DNA of 64,000 bases from Pseudoalteromonas phenolica (GCF_001444405.1 NZ_CP013188.1:124001-188000); one strand, 5' to 3'. Positions 32,720 to 41,715 are shown, counted from the first letter of the stretch. A program made the numbers and translations. The notes: generated from the letters alone by a model not told the origin.

Positions 32720-33373
32720 TTAACGATTAAAACTCAACACCTCAGCGCAATGCGGGTAGTCAAAAGCTGCTTGATAATACCGCTTAAGATCAGGGTATTG
32801 GTTAAGCAAGTTCAAATCGCCCTCTAATCCATGAATGTAATCCAGCATTGGTAGTGAGATCGCATCAACTAAAGTGAATTGCTCCCCTAAAAACCAATTA
32901 CTTTTCTTACTTTGCGAGTTATATTTTTCTGCCAATATTTTCAATGTTGAATGTGCTGCTTGCTTTCCTTTTTCTAAAGCTTCTAAACAAGGTGTTCCAT
33001 CTTGATTTGCTGGAAACTTTAAGGTTAAAACATACAAAGAGATCAAATCACGATAACCATAAATCGACAGCATGCTACTCCAAGCATCGATTGAGGCAGC
33101 TTTTTTTGGGTCACTTGCAAACACGCTTGGGCCTGTAAGTGTATCTAGATAACGAGCAATGGCATTAGATTCAGGCAAGATAAAACTACCATCAATTAAT
33201 ACCGGCACCTTGCCATAAGGGTGGAGCTTTAATAGTCCTTCAGAGCCCAATGTGACATCTTCACCTTGCCACTGGTTATGCAACGAATAGGGTAATGACT
33301 TTAATTTACAGATCATCTCAATCGAGCGAACAAATGTTGAAAAATCAGGACCTACAATCTTAAGTGTGTTCAT
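32720..33373 (-). CDS. Glutathione S-transferase family protein
   Basis: 217 aa from ATG 33373, chosen for aaggaaag 6 bases upstream; ATG/ATA codons further up (33439) lack one. Thioredoxin-like N domain (residues 1-80) with KVPVLIDGSFILPESNAIARYL, the cis-Pro and the PESNAI glutathione-binding motif, then an all-helical C domain with WFLGEQFTLVDAISLPMLDYI. Probably conjugates glutathione to an electrophile. Divergent from a TetR regulator 83 bp away, the usual pairing for inducible detoxification. Confidence 0.9.
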   Translation of the reverse strand: MNTLKIVGPDFSTFVRSIEMICKLKSLPYSLHNQWQGEDVTLGSEGLLKLHPYGKVPVLIDGSFILPESNAIARYLDTLTGPSVFASDPKKAASIDAWSSMLSIYGYRDLISLYVLTLKFPANQDGTPCLEALEKGKQAAHSTLKILAEKYNSQSKKSNWFLGEQFTLVDAISLPMLDYIHGLEGDLNLLNQYPDLKRYYQAAFDYPHCAEVLSFNR

Positions 33374-33395
33374 TTTTACTTTCCTTTTCTGAATG

Positions 33396-33419
33396 GTTGC
33401 ACTCGATATTATTTGCAAC
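33396..33419. promoter_or_regulatory. Candidate TetR operator between the GST and regulator genes
   Basis: gttgca (33396-33401) N12 tgcaac (33414-33419), a perfect split dyad in the 83-bp divergent promoter. Confidence 0.45.
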
Positions 33420-33456
33420 GACAATATGTTCAAGATCATATTTTTAAGGAATAGCC

Positions 33457-33987
33457 ATGCCTTGGGATGTTACGCATAAAACTAAAAGCAAAGAGAAAAT
33501 TCTGATCTGCGCTGCCAAGCTTTTTGTCGAAAAGGGCTTTGATGCTGTTGGGATCAATGACGTGATGAAATCAGCAAACATGACACGTGGTGCATTTTAC
33601 GCGCACTTTAAGTCAAAGGCTGACTTATATAATCAAGCGCTGGTTGTTGCAGCATTTAAAGCCAGAGAAAATATCACGCATGGTTGCGACCAAGGTTTTG
33701 CAAGTTTGCAACATAACTACTTACAACAAGGGCAAGATCCTGCCCTGAAAGATAACCAGCAATGCCCGATAGCTTTGTTGATCTCAGACATCAGACAGCG
33801 AGAGCCGTTAGTCAGAGAAACTTACGAAAAAGTATTTAAAGGTTTTGTGAAATTTATAGAATCGCAAGGATTAACAGAAGCAGAAGCGCTTAAAGAAGCT
33901 GCGACTATGATTGGTGCAGTAGCCTTATCGGAGTCGTTGACTGATAAAAACTTGGTGGAGAAGCTATTGGTTGCCTGTCAGAGGTAA
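33457..33987 (+). CDS. TetR/AcrR-family regulator
   Basis: 176 aa. N-terminal TetR helix-turn-helix, residues ~8-55 (KEKILICAAKLFVEKGFDAV... ending MTRGAFYAHFKSKADLY). C-terminal helical ligand domain resembles the YcdC/NemR-like group, with CPIALLISDIRQREP. RBS aaggaat before ATG. It most likely represses the divergent GST gene. Confidence 0.88.
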   Translation: MPWDVTHKTKSKEKILICAAKLFVEKGFDAVGINDVMKSANMTRGAFYAHFKSKADLYNQALVVAAFKARENITHGCDQGFASLQHNYLQQGQDPALKDNQQCPIALLISDIRQREPLVRETYEKVFKGFVKFIESQGLTEAEALKEAATMIGAVALSESLTDKNLVEKLLVACQR

Positions 33988-34500
33988 GGTGCAAAATATA
34001 CGTTGCGTAGTAAGGTGAAATGAACTGTTTTGACTGAAGTTGAGGCAATTGAAATGTGCCTTCAATTTTGCTCTTTGTCATGTTGGCGAAGGCAACCAAA
34101 GAGGGGTAAGTATTTCAATTTATACTGAGCAGAAAATCATCCTTGAAGCCTTTGCCTGTCGGCATCCATGTCACTATTTTGAAGAGCTCATTTTGTAGGT
34201 CGTGCTTTAGCGCGACAGGTTTAAAGGCTGCCTTCAATTTTACTCTTTGTCGCATTGGCGACGGCAACCAAGGGGAGGCTGCCGCCGACCGCCCCTTGGA
34301 ACCCCATGGCGCCCCTCTATCTCGCTGTTTCTTCAAATAATGCAATTGATGTGAACGTAAACGGCTGAATAGTCCATCCATGGACTAAATCAGCCTTGCA
34401 GCGCATCCATGCGCTGACATTACTCATCAATTGCTTATTTTCAGGCGAGATAGAAGGGGTAGGGGAGTTGTCTGTGGGCTTTGTAGTTGAGCAATACGAT
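33988..34500. repeat. Repeat block left of the DUF2971 gene
   Basis: Modules: ggtgcaaaatatacgttgcg with tagtaagg (33989-34021); ggcaaccaaag (34088-34100); partial minus-strand GAA element with ggcatccatg (34141-34172); gtcgcattggcgac hairpin with ggcaaccaagggg (34248-34275); cagcgcatccatgcgctg (34397-34414) with acattactcatcaattgctt. Non-coding; open frames here follow the repeats. Confidence 0.75.
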
Positions 34501-34617
34501 ATTGATATTTAATATTTCTATGTAGCAGGTAAGTCTAAGATTCATCGTTTGTGGTTTTACGTCTAAGGTGTTTATTATCAACTTCAAGTTGAATAAATTA
34601 TTTTAAAAGGGAGTGGA

Positions 34618-35493
34618 ATGGATAGTTGTAATGAAGAAGTTATTTATCATTACACTTCAGTGGAAGTGTTGATGAATATGTTTAATGGCCGAAATGGAAA
34701 GTCTTCCTTATGGGCTTCAGGGGCTAACTCGATGAATGATTATTTAGAGAATCATTGGGTTATAGAGGTCGTAAAAAGGTTGCCGATCCAAAAAATTCTT
34801 AGTGGTATTTTGAATCGACCTGACCTAGGAATAAATGCAAAGACAATTAAGAAGTATGAATCTATCTATTTTGAAGATTTAATTCTAGATATCTGTTCAA
34901 ATAGAGATAGTAATGTTATTACCTTTCTATCTTCATTGAGTTATGAGAAAGACAAATTGAGTCAATGGAGAGCTTATGCGGATAATGGAAGAGGTGTTGC
35001 AATTGGTTTTACTAAATCGAAGCTTAAGCCTTTTTTGAAAGCAAATAACTTTCGTTTGAATGATGTTGTGTACTGTGAAAAAGAACAATATAACGAACTA
35101 GAACGTTTTATGTACAACCTAATTATTGAAGATGTACAAAATGAAAACGATAACATATTTGAATCTTTGAACGATACACTCCTTAAAGATGATAGAAGGC
35201 TAGATTGTTTGCTTGAATGGTGTGCTACTTATAAAAACCCAGCTTTTGCAGAAGAAAAAGAAGTCAGGATTTGGTGTAGTCGAAAATTATACAGAGAGAA
35301 AATCGAGTTTAGACACTCGCAGGGGTCCATTATACCATTTATGAACTTTTCATTCGACGCAAGTTGTATCGCCGAAATTGTTCTAGGTCCGAAGTTTACG
35401 GAAGCAAATGAACCAGCATATTTAGAAAGCTTTCTTTTTCATAATAAATTAGAACATGTAAATTTAATATCATCTAAAGCTACTTATAGATAG
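34618..35493 (+). CDS. DUF2971 family protein
   Basis: 291 aa. The N terminus VIYHYTSVEVLMNMF, the early SSLWASGANSMNDYLE, and the middle FLSSLSYEKDKLSQWRAYADN followed by GRGVAIGFTK are the standard DUF2971 blocks. Soluble; family function unknown, and members often occur singly in variable regions. RBS aaaaggga lies 6-10 bases before ATG. The gene is clearly richer in AT than the core genes and is set between two blocks of the same repeats in opposite orientation, which suggests gain by recombination. Confidence 0.85.
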   Translation: MDSCNEEVIYHYTSVEVLMNMFNGRNGKSSLWASGANSMNDYLENHWVIEVVKRLPIQKILSGILNRPDLGINAKTIKKYESIYFEDLILDICSNRDSNVITFLSSLSYEKDKLSQWRAYADNGRGVAIGFTKSKLKPFLKANNFRLNDVVYCEKEQYNELERFMYNLIIEDVQNENDNIFESLNDTLLKDDRRLDCLLEWCATYKNPAFAEEKEVRIWCSRKLYREKIEFRHSQGSIIPFMNFSFDASCIAEIVLGPKFTEANEPAYLESFLFHNKLEHVNLISSKATYR

Positions 35494-35519
35494 TTTGTGT
35501 AAGCATAATTCTTACAGAC

Positions 35520-36062
35520 AACTCCAATTCCCTTTTATCACACCCTGAAAATAATGAATTGATGAGTAATGTGCTCTCATAGATGCGAGCCAAGCCATGC
35601 TTGTACATGGACGTACCATCATGGCGTGTACGTTCATCGATATTTTTAACAACAGTTAAAATTGCTTTTTTCACCTTGCGCAAAAATAACCTTGCTTCGC
35701 AACGTGTATTTTGCACGATTAGTGTGATGAAGGGCGCCGTGGGGGTGACGAGTGACCGAAACGAAGTTTCGCAGCGCGAGGAAGTGGAGGCATGGATGCC
35801 GATAGGCCCAAGCTTCAGGGATGAATCTCAGCTCAGTAACCAATTGAAATGCTTAGCCTCCCCTTGGTTGTAGTCGCCAATGCGACAAAGAGTCAAATTG
35901 AAGACTAACCTCAAAATGTCGCCATAAATGACGACCTACAAAAGGCTTGAGAGAACAATGTTGTTATATATCCATGAGCTAGAAAATTCCTCTGCATTTT
36001 TTAAGCATGCTCATTTCATCTTGCGCAAAAATAACCTTGCTTCGCAACGTATATTTTGCATG
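35520..36062. repeat. Repeat block right of the DUF2971 gene
   Basis: Modules: minus-strand form of the acattactcatcaatt module (35545-35575); cttgcgcaaaaataacc with ttgcttcgcaacgtgtattt (35671-35716), the reverse of the module at 33989; GAA element copy 6 (35745-35825); reverse gtcgccaatgcgac hairpin (35872-35886); gtcgccataaatgacgac (35918-35935); a last ttgcgcaaaaataacc module ending at 36060, directly against the DUF2145 stop. Non-coding. Confidence 0.75.
35745..35825 (+). repeat. GAA-triloop element copy 6
   Basis: Mixed copy: stem 1 cgaaac-gaa-gtttcg (35757-35771) as in the 5903 type, but stem 2 ggcat-gg-atgcc as in the 32028 type. Confidence 0.8.
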
Positions 36063-36064
36063 TA

Positions 36065-36865
36065 CTAAAACAATTTACTCACCTCTCCACCCTCATAAAC
36101 TACCGCTTCTTCCATCAAGCCAAACTCTTTTAAGTATCGGCCAATACTCGTAAAGCTAGTCGTTTGAATCTTTCGTCCATGGTCGTCGGTGCTCACGCCT
36201 TTGGCAAACCAATTCCCTAATGCCAATTTAAAGCGGCTCACTTTCACTGGCTGTGGCGTGAAATAGGCTTCGGTATTGGCTTTAATACGCATCATGTCGT
36301 CGGTTTCGTATATTGCTGCATTGATCACATTCAGCGTATGCTCTGTACAGTTTTGAAATTGGTTGTTAAACGGGTTGGCGATTAATGAGTAATTTGGGTT
36401 ATGTAGTGCTTTATTTTTACCTGACGCGATGGCTTCAATTAAACGGTATTGCAAGTCAGGCGAGGGAATAATAACCCCGGCTTTTAGACGCTCTACGCCC
36501 CAGAAAAAATCGACAGGGTAGTCAGTCATTAACGCACTCTTTGCTGGGTTATCGGCATTTTGATAGAGGTTATAAATGGCATAGCCTTTAGCCTTGTCGC
36601 CATTGTCTAGCGTGATCTGAGAATAAACGGCAATAGCAGTATGAGTGAATTGAAAACCACGAGGTAAGTCTTTTTGTGGTTGACCTAAACGCGCAATTAT
36701 AAATGCACGCGCGCCCTGTTTAGCTGCATATTTTTCGACTGATTTGGCAAAGCTTGCGACTTCTTCGGCTGAAAATTTAGATTCACTGTTTTGCTGGCTG
36801 CCTGCAAAGGTGTCTAAAGAAAGCAGCAGAACAAATGAGAAGAAAAAAGAATTAAAGTAGCGCAT
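36065..36865 (-). CDS. DUF2145 family exported protein
   Basis: 266 aa. Signal peptide residues 1-22 (FFFSFVLLLSLDTFAG). The DUF2145 blocks are visible: FAKSVEKYAAKQGARAFIIA, RGFQFTHTAIAVY, VDFFWGVERLKAGVIIPS, and FQNCTEHTLNVINAA (a Cys/His pair as in NlpC/P60-like peptidases, with the His in FTHTAIAVY; a hydrolase fold is possible but not shown). Periplasmic. It lies 72 bp after the small exported protein at 36938-37288 in the same direction, so the two are probably co-transcribed. Confidence 0.88.
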   Translation of the reverse strand: MRYFNSFFFSFVLLLSLDTFAGSQQNSESKFSAEEVASFAKSVEKYAAKQGARAFIIARLGQPQKDLPRGFQFTHTAIAVYSQITLDNGDKAKGYAIYNLYQNADNPAKSALMTDYPVDFFWGVERLKAGVIIPSPDLQYRLIEAIASGKNKALHNPNYSLIANPFNNQFQNCTEHTLNVINAAIYETDDMMRIKANTEAYFTPQPVKVSRFKLALGNWFAKGVSTDDHGRKIQTTSFTSIGRYLKEFGLMEEAVVYEGGEVSKLF

Positions 36866-36937
36866 AATTTGCTCCTTAATTAAAAGCTGTAAAGGGGCTT
36901 TACAGCTTTTGTTAGGTATTTAAGTTAAATAGCTTTA

Positions 36938-37288
36938 TTAGTCTTTATTATCTGACTTCTTCATTTGTTCTGCGGGTGAGCGGTCAACGGTAATGGTGAT
37001 CTCGGTAATTTCGAGTGGTTCATGCTTATCGATTTTATGTTTACCTGATGCGGCATCTATTAGTGACTCGCCAACGGCTTGGCTTGCTGATGCGGTGCTG
37101 CCAACAACTAATAGTGGCACTGCGACAACACCACTGGCTACTTGAGCGCTGGCTGTAGTGCTGTGTGCACTAGCCAGGACTGAGTGGCGGCTGCCTTTGC
37201 TGGCATGTTCAGACGCTGACTCTGCGTTCGATACAAATGACGTCAATGCAATTAAACCTAATGTGAAAAGTTGAGAAATGCGTTTCAT
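36938..37288 (-). CDS. Small exported protein, 116 aa
   Basis: Signal peptide residues 1-22 (LFTLGLIALTSFVSNAES). The remainder is Ser/Ala-rich (SRHSVLASAHSTTASAQVA) with a short hydrophobic stretch (VVAVPLLVVGS) and a charged tail with repeated Glu/Ile/Thr (EITEITITVDRSP). Matches no named family that I recognise, but the same pairing with DUF2145 genes makes a functional link likely. RBS aaaggacaccac before ATG. Confidence 0.7.
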   Translation of the reverse strand: MKRISQLFTLGLIALTSFVSNAESASEHASKGSRHSVLASAHSTTASAQVASGVVAVPLLVVGSTASASQAVGESLIDAASGKHKIDKHEPLEITEITITVDRSPAEQMKKSDNKD

Positions 37289-37529
37289 AGTGGTGTCCTT
37301 TAAAATCCAACATACTGTGTTTGTTTGCGTTGACTACAAGTTAGACCAGAGGATTAATTACGTAAACTCAGTTATTAGATGTAGCAATTTAAGAAACTCT
37401 AAGTATAGTAATCCTAAACTATCTGGCGTTTTACACTGGCTATTTCAATTTTCTAGGTTGTTGGCAGTAATGACTCTCTTGTCATCTATTCGCTTTTGAA
37501 AGCCATTGGTAATAAATTTAAGGAACACT

Positions 37530-38276
37530 ATGAGCCAAATTTCGCAGGTGAGCGATACACTTAAAATGCTGCTTAAACAGCAAAAGCTAACTTACAAAGA
37601 CATTGCCGAAAAACTCGACATGAGTGAGGCTAATATCAAACGCATTTTTGCTCAGCAAAGCTTTACCTTGCAACGCTTAGAAGAGATCTGTCATTTATTG
37701 CAGATTAGCTTGTCTGATTTATTTACCATCACCGAGAAGCAGCAAGACCAACTAACAGAGTTAACGTTAGATCAAGAGCAAGAGCTTATTGATAATCCTA
37801 AGTTGCTGCTCGTGGCGGTCTGTGTGCGAGATGCATGGCAGTTTGATGACATTATTGATCAATATGATATCGATAAGTTTGAGCTTATTCGCTTATTTGC
37901 AAGGCTTGATAAAATAAAGCTAATACAACTATTGCCAAACAACCATTATAAACTGCTTATTGCCCAAGATTTCAGATGGATCAAAAACGGTCCGTTAGAG
38001 CGCTTTATGGAACAAGAAGTGTTGCATCGTTTTATGGCAAGCAAGTTTGATGAAGAAGATAGCTTTCGTTTTTATTTACGTGGACGTTATTCCAATTCTT
38101 CGATTGAGATTATTCAACGAAAATTAAATCAGTTGACTAAAGAGGCGGCGATCTTAAATCAAGAAGATTCAGCGCTTCCAATTTCGAAACGCAAACATAT
38201 GGGGCTCTTATTCGCGATGCGAGCATGGGAACCAACTTTATTCGAGCAGTTTCGACGCAATAAATTAAAAGATTAG
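37530..38276 (+). CDS. XRE-type HTH regulator with C-terminal sensing domain
   Basis: 248 aa from ATG 37530, chosen for aagga 6 bases upstream; ATG 37506 has none. Helix-turn-helix at residues ~5-62 (LKMLLKQQKLTYKDIAEKL, SEANIKRIFAQQSFTL). Residues ~65-248 are helical with no named domain that I recognise (LVAVCVRDAWQFDDIIDQYD; RKHMGLLFAMRAWEP). Only 13 bp before the hydrolase gene, so it probably belongs to that transcription unit. Confidence 0.82.
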   Translation: MSQISQVSDTLKMLLKQQKLTYKDIAEKLDMSEANIKRIFAQQSFTLQRLEEICHLLQISLSDLFTITEKQQDQLTELTLDQEQELIDNPKLLLVAVCVRDAWQFDDIIDQYDIDKFELIRLFARLDKIKLIQLLPNNHYKLLIAQDFRWIKNGPLERFMEQEVLHRFMASKFDEEDSFRFYLRGRYSNSSIEIIQRKLNQLTKEAAILNQEDSALPISKRKHMGLLFAMRAWEPTLFEQFRRNKLKD

Positions 38277-38289
38277 AGGGACACTTTCC

Positions 38290-39687
38290 ATGTCAGTTAA
38301 TACTATTTTCAAAAAAGCGATGTTGAGTACTGCAGTTTTCTTTACAAGTGCTTTCTCAGCCAATGTGTTTGCGGTCAATGTGTTTACGACTAAAGCCGCT
38401 AGTTCGCTTAATTGCGTGACGATTAATAACGACCTTGTGCAAATCGAAAAATTTAAACAAGCAGGTACCTATCGATTTGCCAAAGGCGGTGTTCAGCGCA
38501 TCAACTTCGATTTTGCATCAGAGCAACCTTTTAAAAATTACTTGGTTGCTGCGCGCGCGCATATTAATGCGCAAAACCCTAAAGCAAACATGCCTTGTCC
38601 AATTAAAACAGAAACCAGCAAACGCTTGTATGCAGATAAGCCACTTCAAGTTGTAGACTTAATCACGCCGTTTGAACTCAAAGCCGTTAACGAAAAGGCA
38701 GCGGTATTGCTTATTCATGGTTTAACGGATTCGCCATATTTATTTCATGATTTAGCCAACTCATTTGTAGAGCAGGGTATATCTGTGCGTACTCTGTTAT
38801 TACCTGGGCATGGTACGGCAGCAGAAGCCTTGGTTGATATTGACCAAGCTGATTGGCGACAGGCGGCATCATATGCCATTAAAAGTATGCTTAATGATTT
38901 CGATAATGTTTATTTAGGTGGTTTTTCAACAGGTGGTGCTTTGGTTGTTGATTACTTGAATCACAATGCTTTGAACGAAACTGAGCAGCAAAAACTTAAA
39001 GGGGTAATGCTGTGGTCACCTGCCAGTGAAGCAAAAGCGGGGATGGCATGGGCAGCGAAATACGTCAGTTGGTTTCAAGACTATCTAGATGAAGCGGCAG
39101 ATATCGACTTTGCTAAATATGAATCGTTTCCTGCGAATGCGGGTGCACAAGTGCATGCACTGATGAAGCGAATCGAACCGCAAAAGTTAAAAGGGCTGCG
39201 CAATATACCGTTTTTTGTGGTCGCGAGTGAAGTGGACCAAACCATAGAAACTGATGCAACGGTAAACATGCTGGCCCGCTGGCACGGACAAAATGGTGCA
39301 GCGCAAGCACAAGATAAACTTGTGTATTACTATGCAAATAAAGGTGAAGATCAACTTAATGCCTTGCCTAACTCATTAAAAACCGTCACGACCTTTTCGT
39401 GTGCAGGGCAAGTTTATTGTGAAAGTGTGCTTGATATAGCGCACACATCCCCAACAAATGCGCCGAGTAACCCGCATTATGGTTGGCAGGGCAGTTATCG
39501 TAATTGCGAGCATTTAACAGGTACAGATCTATTTGCCAGTTGTAAAACAGCCAACGCAGTGACTTTAGGAGAACTAACAGAAGCGAACTTAGAAACGACC
39601 CCTAATTTGCAGCGTTTAACCTTTAACCCCTATTACGATCAAATGCTTGAACAGATGCAAGGGTTTATTAAAAGCACTTTGAGGTAA
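38290..39687 (+). CDS. Exported alpha/beta-hydrolase (lipase/esterase-like)
   Basis: 465 aa. Signal peptide residues 1-29 (AVFFTSAFSANVFA). Oxyanion region LLIHGLTDSPYLFHDL (~140), nucleophile elbow GFSTGG (~218), acid VASEVDQTI (~317) and His AHTSPTN (~368) make a complete triad. The fold resembles carboxylesterase/thermostable monoglycerol lipase types, but the protein is longer, with an N-terminal ~110 residues of unknown function. Probably periplasmic or outer-membrane; lipid or ester substrate unknown. Confidence 0.88.
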   Translation: MSVNTIFKKAMLSTAVFFTSAFSANVFAVNVFTTKAASSLNCVTINNDLVQIEKFKQAGTYRFAKGGVQRINFDFASEQPFKNYLVAARAHINAQNPKANMPCPIKTETSKRLYADKPLQVVDLITPFELKAVNEKAAVLLIHGLTDSPYLFHDLANSFVEQGISVRTLLLPGHGTAAEALVDIDQADWRQAASYAIKSMLNDFDNVYLGGFSTGGALVVDYLNHNALNETEQQKLKGVMLWSPASEAKAGMAWAAKYVSWFQDYLDEAADIDFAKYESFPANAGAQVHALMKRIEPQKLKGLRNIPFFVVASEVDQTIETDATVNMLARWHGQNGAAQAQDKLVYYYANKGEDQLNALPNSLKTVTTFSCAGQVYCESVLDIAHTSPTNAPSNPHYGWQGSYRNCEHLTGTDLFASCKTANAVTLGELTEANLETTPNLQRLTFNPYYDQMLEQMQGFIKSTLR

Positions 39688-39897
39688 TCATTTCTAAGAT
39701 GATAAGACTTTTTAACTCACTCGCCCCTGAGCTCTGTCGGGGGTTATGAACAATAAAGCTGTATAAAAGTTTATTAAAACAATACTTTTAGTCCCCAAAT
39801 ACTAACCTTTGATAGTTAGGGTTTACTAAATTGACTATGTCTCTAATACTGAAGCCACTTACAAGACGTAACGAATTCAAGAATAATGGAGACACAG

Positions 39898-40344
39898 ATG
39901 ATGAATAAACAAACACTTAATAAACCAAGTAAAGCTTTTAGAATGGCGTCAGTTGCTATGTTAGTAGCAGGTGTCGCGGCATTTCTAATTGGTTTGGCAA
40001 ATGCGACTATGCAATTGAATGAAAAGGGTTATTACCTAGCTGTATTATTATTTGGTCTGTTTTCATTCGTGTCTTTACAAAAGACCATCCGCGATAAAAT
40101 GGAAGGCCAAACCATTTCAAAACCTTATTTTATGATGTGTTGGGCCGCTGCAGGGTCTGCAATTGCCTTGTTAACGGTTGGATTAGTGAACGCAGAGTTG
40201 TTACTGAGCGAAAAAGGCTTTTACGCTATGTCGTTTTTATTGAGTGGTTTTGCTGCTATTACAGTGCAAAAGAACGTACGAGACGTGATGGCATTGGGTG
40301 ATGACGAAGTTAGAGAAGAAGTGGACCTAGAGTCTCAATCATAA
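39898..40344 (+). CDS. yiaA: YiaA/YiaB-family inner membrane protein
   Basis: 148 aa from ATG 39898 (ggag 7 bases upstream; ATG 39886 contains that site). Two yiaAB two-helix domains in tandem: ~15-70 (FLIGLANATMQLNEKGYYLA) and ~80-135 (LLTVGLVNAELLLSEKGFYA), each with the GL.NA...L.EKG[YF]Y signature. Four membrane segments; function unknown. Followed by a strong terminator. Confidence 0.88.
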   Translation: MMNKQTLNKPSKAFRMASVAMLVAGVAAFLIGLANATMQLNEKGYYLAVLLFGLFSFVSLQKTIRDKMEGQTISKPYFMMCWAAAGSAIALLTVGLVNAELLLSEKGFYAMSFLLSGFAAITVQKNVRDVMALGDDEVREEVDLESQS

Positions 40345-40361
40345 ATAAGCATTACTATTTT

Positions 40362-40530
40362 GCAAAAACGTGGGTTCACTCCCACGTTTTTTTTGCACTT
40401 ACTTGCGCGACATAAAGTCGCGCCTACAATCGGCTATTAGTGCCGGTACAGGTTCTTTTTGTAGGCGTGGGTTTACCCCACGCTTTTTTATTTGCATTAC
40501 ACTGAGCGAAATAAAACCGCACCTGCAAAA
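40362..40530. repeat. Terminator and cluster of REP-type hairpins
   Basis: The terminator of yiaA is aaaacgtggg (40365-40374) with cccacgtttt (40381-40390) and a T run. After it come gcgcgac-ataaa-gtcgcgc (40405-40423), gcgtggg-tttac-cccacgc (40465-40483) and a decayed copy agcgaaataaaaccgc. The alternating cgcgacataaagtcgcg and gcgtgggtttaccccacgc units are typical REP palindromes. Confidence 0.7.
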
Positions 40531-40631
40531 GAGAGCCGTTTTTACTATACTAATCAATCCTGTGCTTTTCACTACACATAAAAGGTCTACTCAGGTATAT
40601 TCTTACATGAGTCTAACTACGAGTTTTGTCT

Positions 40632-41645
40632 GTGAAAAAAGCAACGTCTTTCGATATCGCTTATCTTGCTGGGGTGTCTCAATCAACGGTCTCGCGCGCT
40701 TTGCGTAATAGCCCTTTGGTGAACCAAGAAACCCGAGAAAAGGTGCAAAAAATTGCCAAAGAACTGAATTACAAAGTTGATAAAAACGCCAGTAACCTGC
40801 GTTCTCAACACAGTGATACGTTAGCCTTGTTACTTTTTGAAGATCCAACCGATGATGGCTCAGCCATTAACCCTTTCTTTTTATCTATGCTGGGCAGCAT
40901 TACCCGTGCCTGTGCAGATAGAGGTTATGACTTATTAGTCTCTTTTCAGCAAGCCAGTAACGATTGGCATGCCGATTTTGAAGACAGTAACAAAGCTGAT
41001 GGTCTCATTTTGCTGGGCTATGGTGATTATGTCGACTTTGCTGAAAAGCTCACGAAACTATCCGCACAAGGCACCCATTATGTACGCTGGGGTGTGGGTG
41101 AAGATCAACTCAAAGGCTCGGCAATTGGCTGTGACAATTTTGCTGGTGGTAAAGAAATAACGCAACACGTGTTGAAGCAAGGCCGTAAAAAGTTAGCTTT
41201 CTTAGGCACAGCATCCAGTCATGCGCCAGAGTTTTTCGACAGATATAAAGGCCACTGTGCAGCGCTAAAAGAGTACGGTATTAATGCAGATAATAAGCTG
41301 CAAATAAATGCTTTATATACAGAAGAAGCAGGTTATGATGCTGCGAAAAAATTACTCGACTCAGGCGTTGAGTTTGATGCAATTTGTGCGGCGTGTGATT
41401 TGATTGCGGTAGGTGCTATGCGCGCTTTAAAAGAGCATGGTTTAAGCATTCCTGAAAATGTTGCTGTTGCTGGCTTTGATGACATTGCCGTTGCTAACTT
41501 TACCTCGCCACCGCTTTCTACGGTGAAACAAGACACAAAGCGTGCAGGTGAGTTACTGGTCGAAGCGTTACTGGATATGATCGCAGGCAAAGCGGTAGAA
41601 AGCCGTTTGATAGAACCTCAACTTATTGTTAGGCAGTCTTGTTAG
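40632..41645 (+). CDS. LacI-family transcriptional regulator 1
   Basis: 337 aa from GTG 40632, the start that leaves the usual short lead before the helix-turn-helix; TTG 40626 is possible. DNA-binding domain residues 1-55 (FDIAYLAGVSQSTVSRALR, hinge YKVDKNASNLRSQ), then a periplasmic-binding-like domain with INPFFLSMLGSITRACADRGYDLL (core FFLSMLGSITRA), CDLIAVGAMRALKEHGLS and VAGFDDIAVANFTSPPL. Same subfamily as regulator 2 at 55202, hence probably an alpha-glucoside effector. No target gene adjoins it; see the motif at 46855 and 62432. Confidence 0.92.
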   Translation: MKKATSFDIAYLAGVSQSTVSRALRNSPLVNQETREKVQKIAKELNYKVDKNASNLRSQHSDTLALLLFEDPTDDGSAINPFFLSMLGSITRACADRGYDLLVSFQQASNDWHADFEDSNKADGLILLGYGDYVDFAEKLTKLSAQGTHYVRWGVGEDQLKGSAIGCDNFAGGKEITQHVLKQGRKKLAFLGTASSHAPEFFDRYKGHCAALKEYGINADNKLQINALYTEEAGYDAAKKLLDSGVEFDAICAACDLIAVGAMRALKEHGLSIPENVAVAGFDDIAVANFTSPPLSTVKQDTKRAGELLVEALLDMIAGKAVESRLIEPQLIVRQSC

Positions 41646-41715
41646 CTTTTCTAAATCGAACCAGAAAACTGTTCATTACAAAGTGTTTATTACAAAGCAA
41701 TCAAATCTATTGTGC

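Noticed and set aside
34115..34381. 88-aa minus-strand frame in the repeat block left of DUF2971
   Set aside because: Covers repeat modules only; composition follows the hairpins.
35480..35873. Frames of 78, 96 and 65 aa right of DUF2971
   Set aside because: Overlap each other on both strands and consist of repeat modules.
37278..37499. 73-aa plus-strand frame before the XRE gene
   Set aside because: Begins within the divergent exported-protein gene and has no ribosome binding site or domain.
40370..40708. 112-aa plus-strand frame
   Set aside because: Runs through the terminator and REP hairpins and into the LacI gene in another frame.
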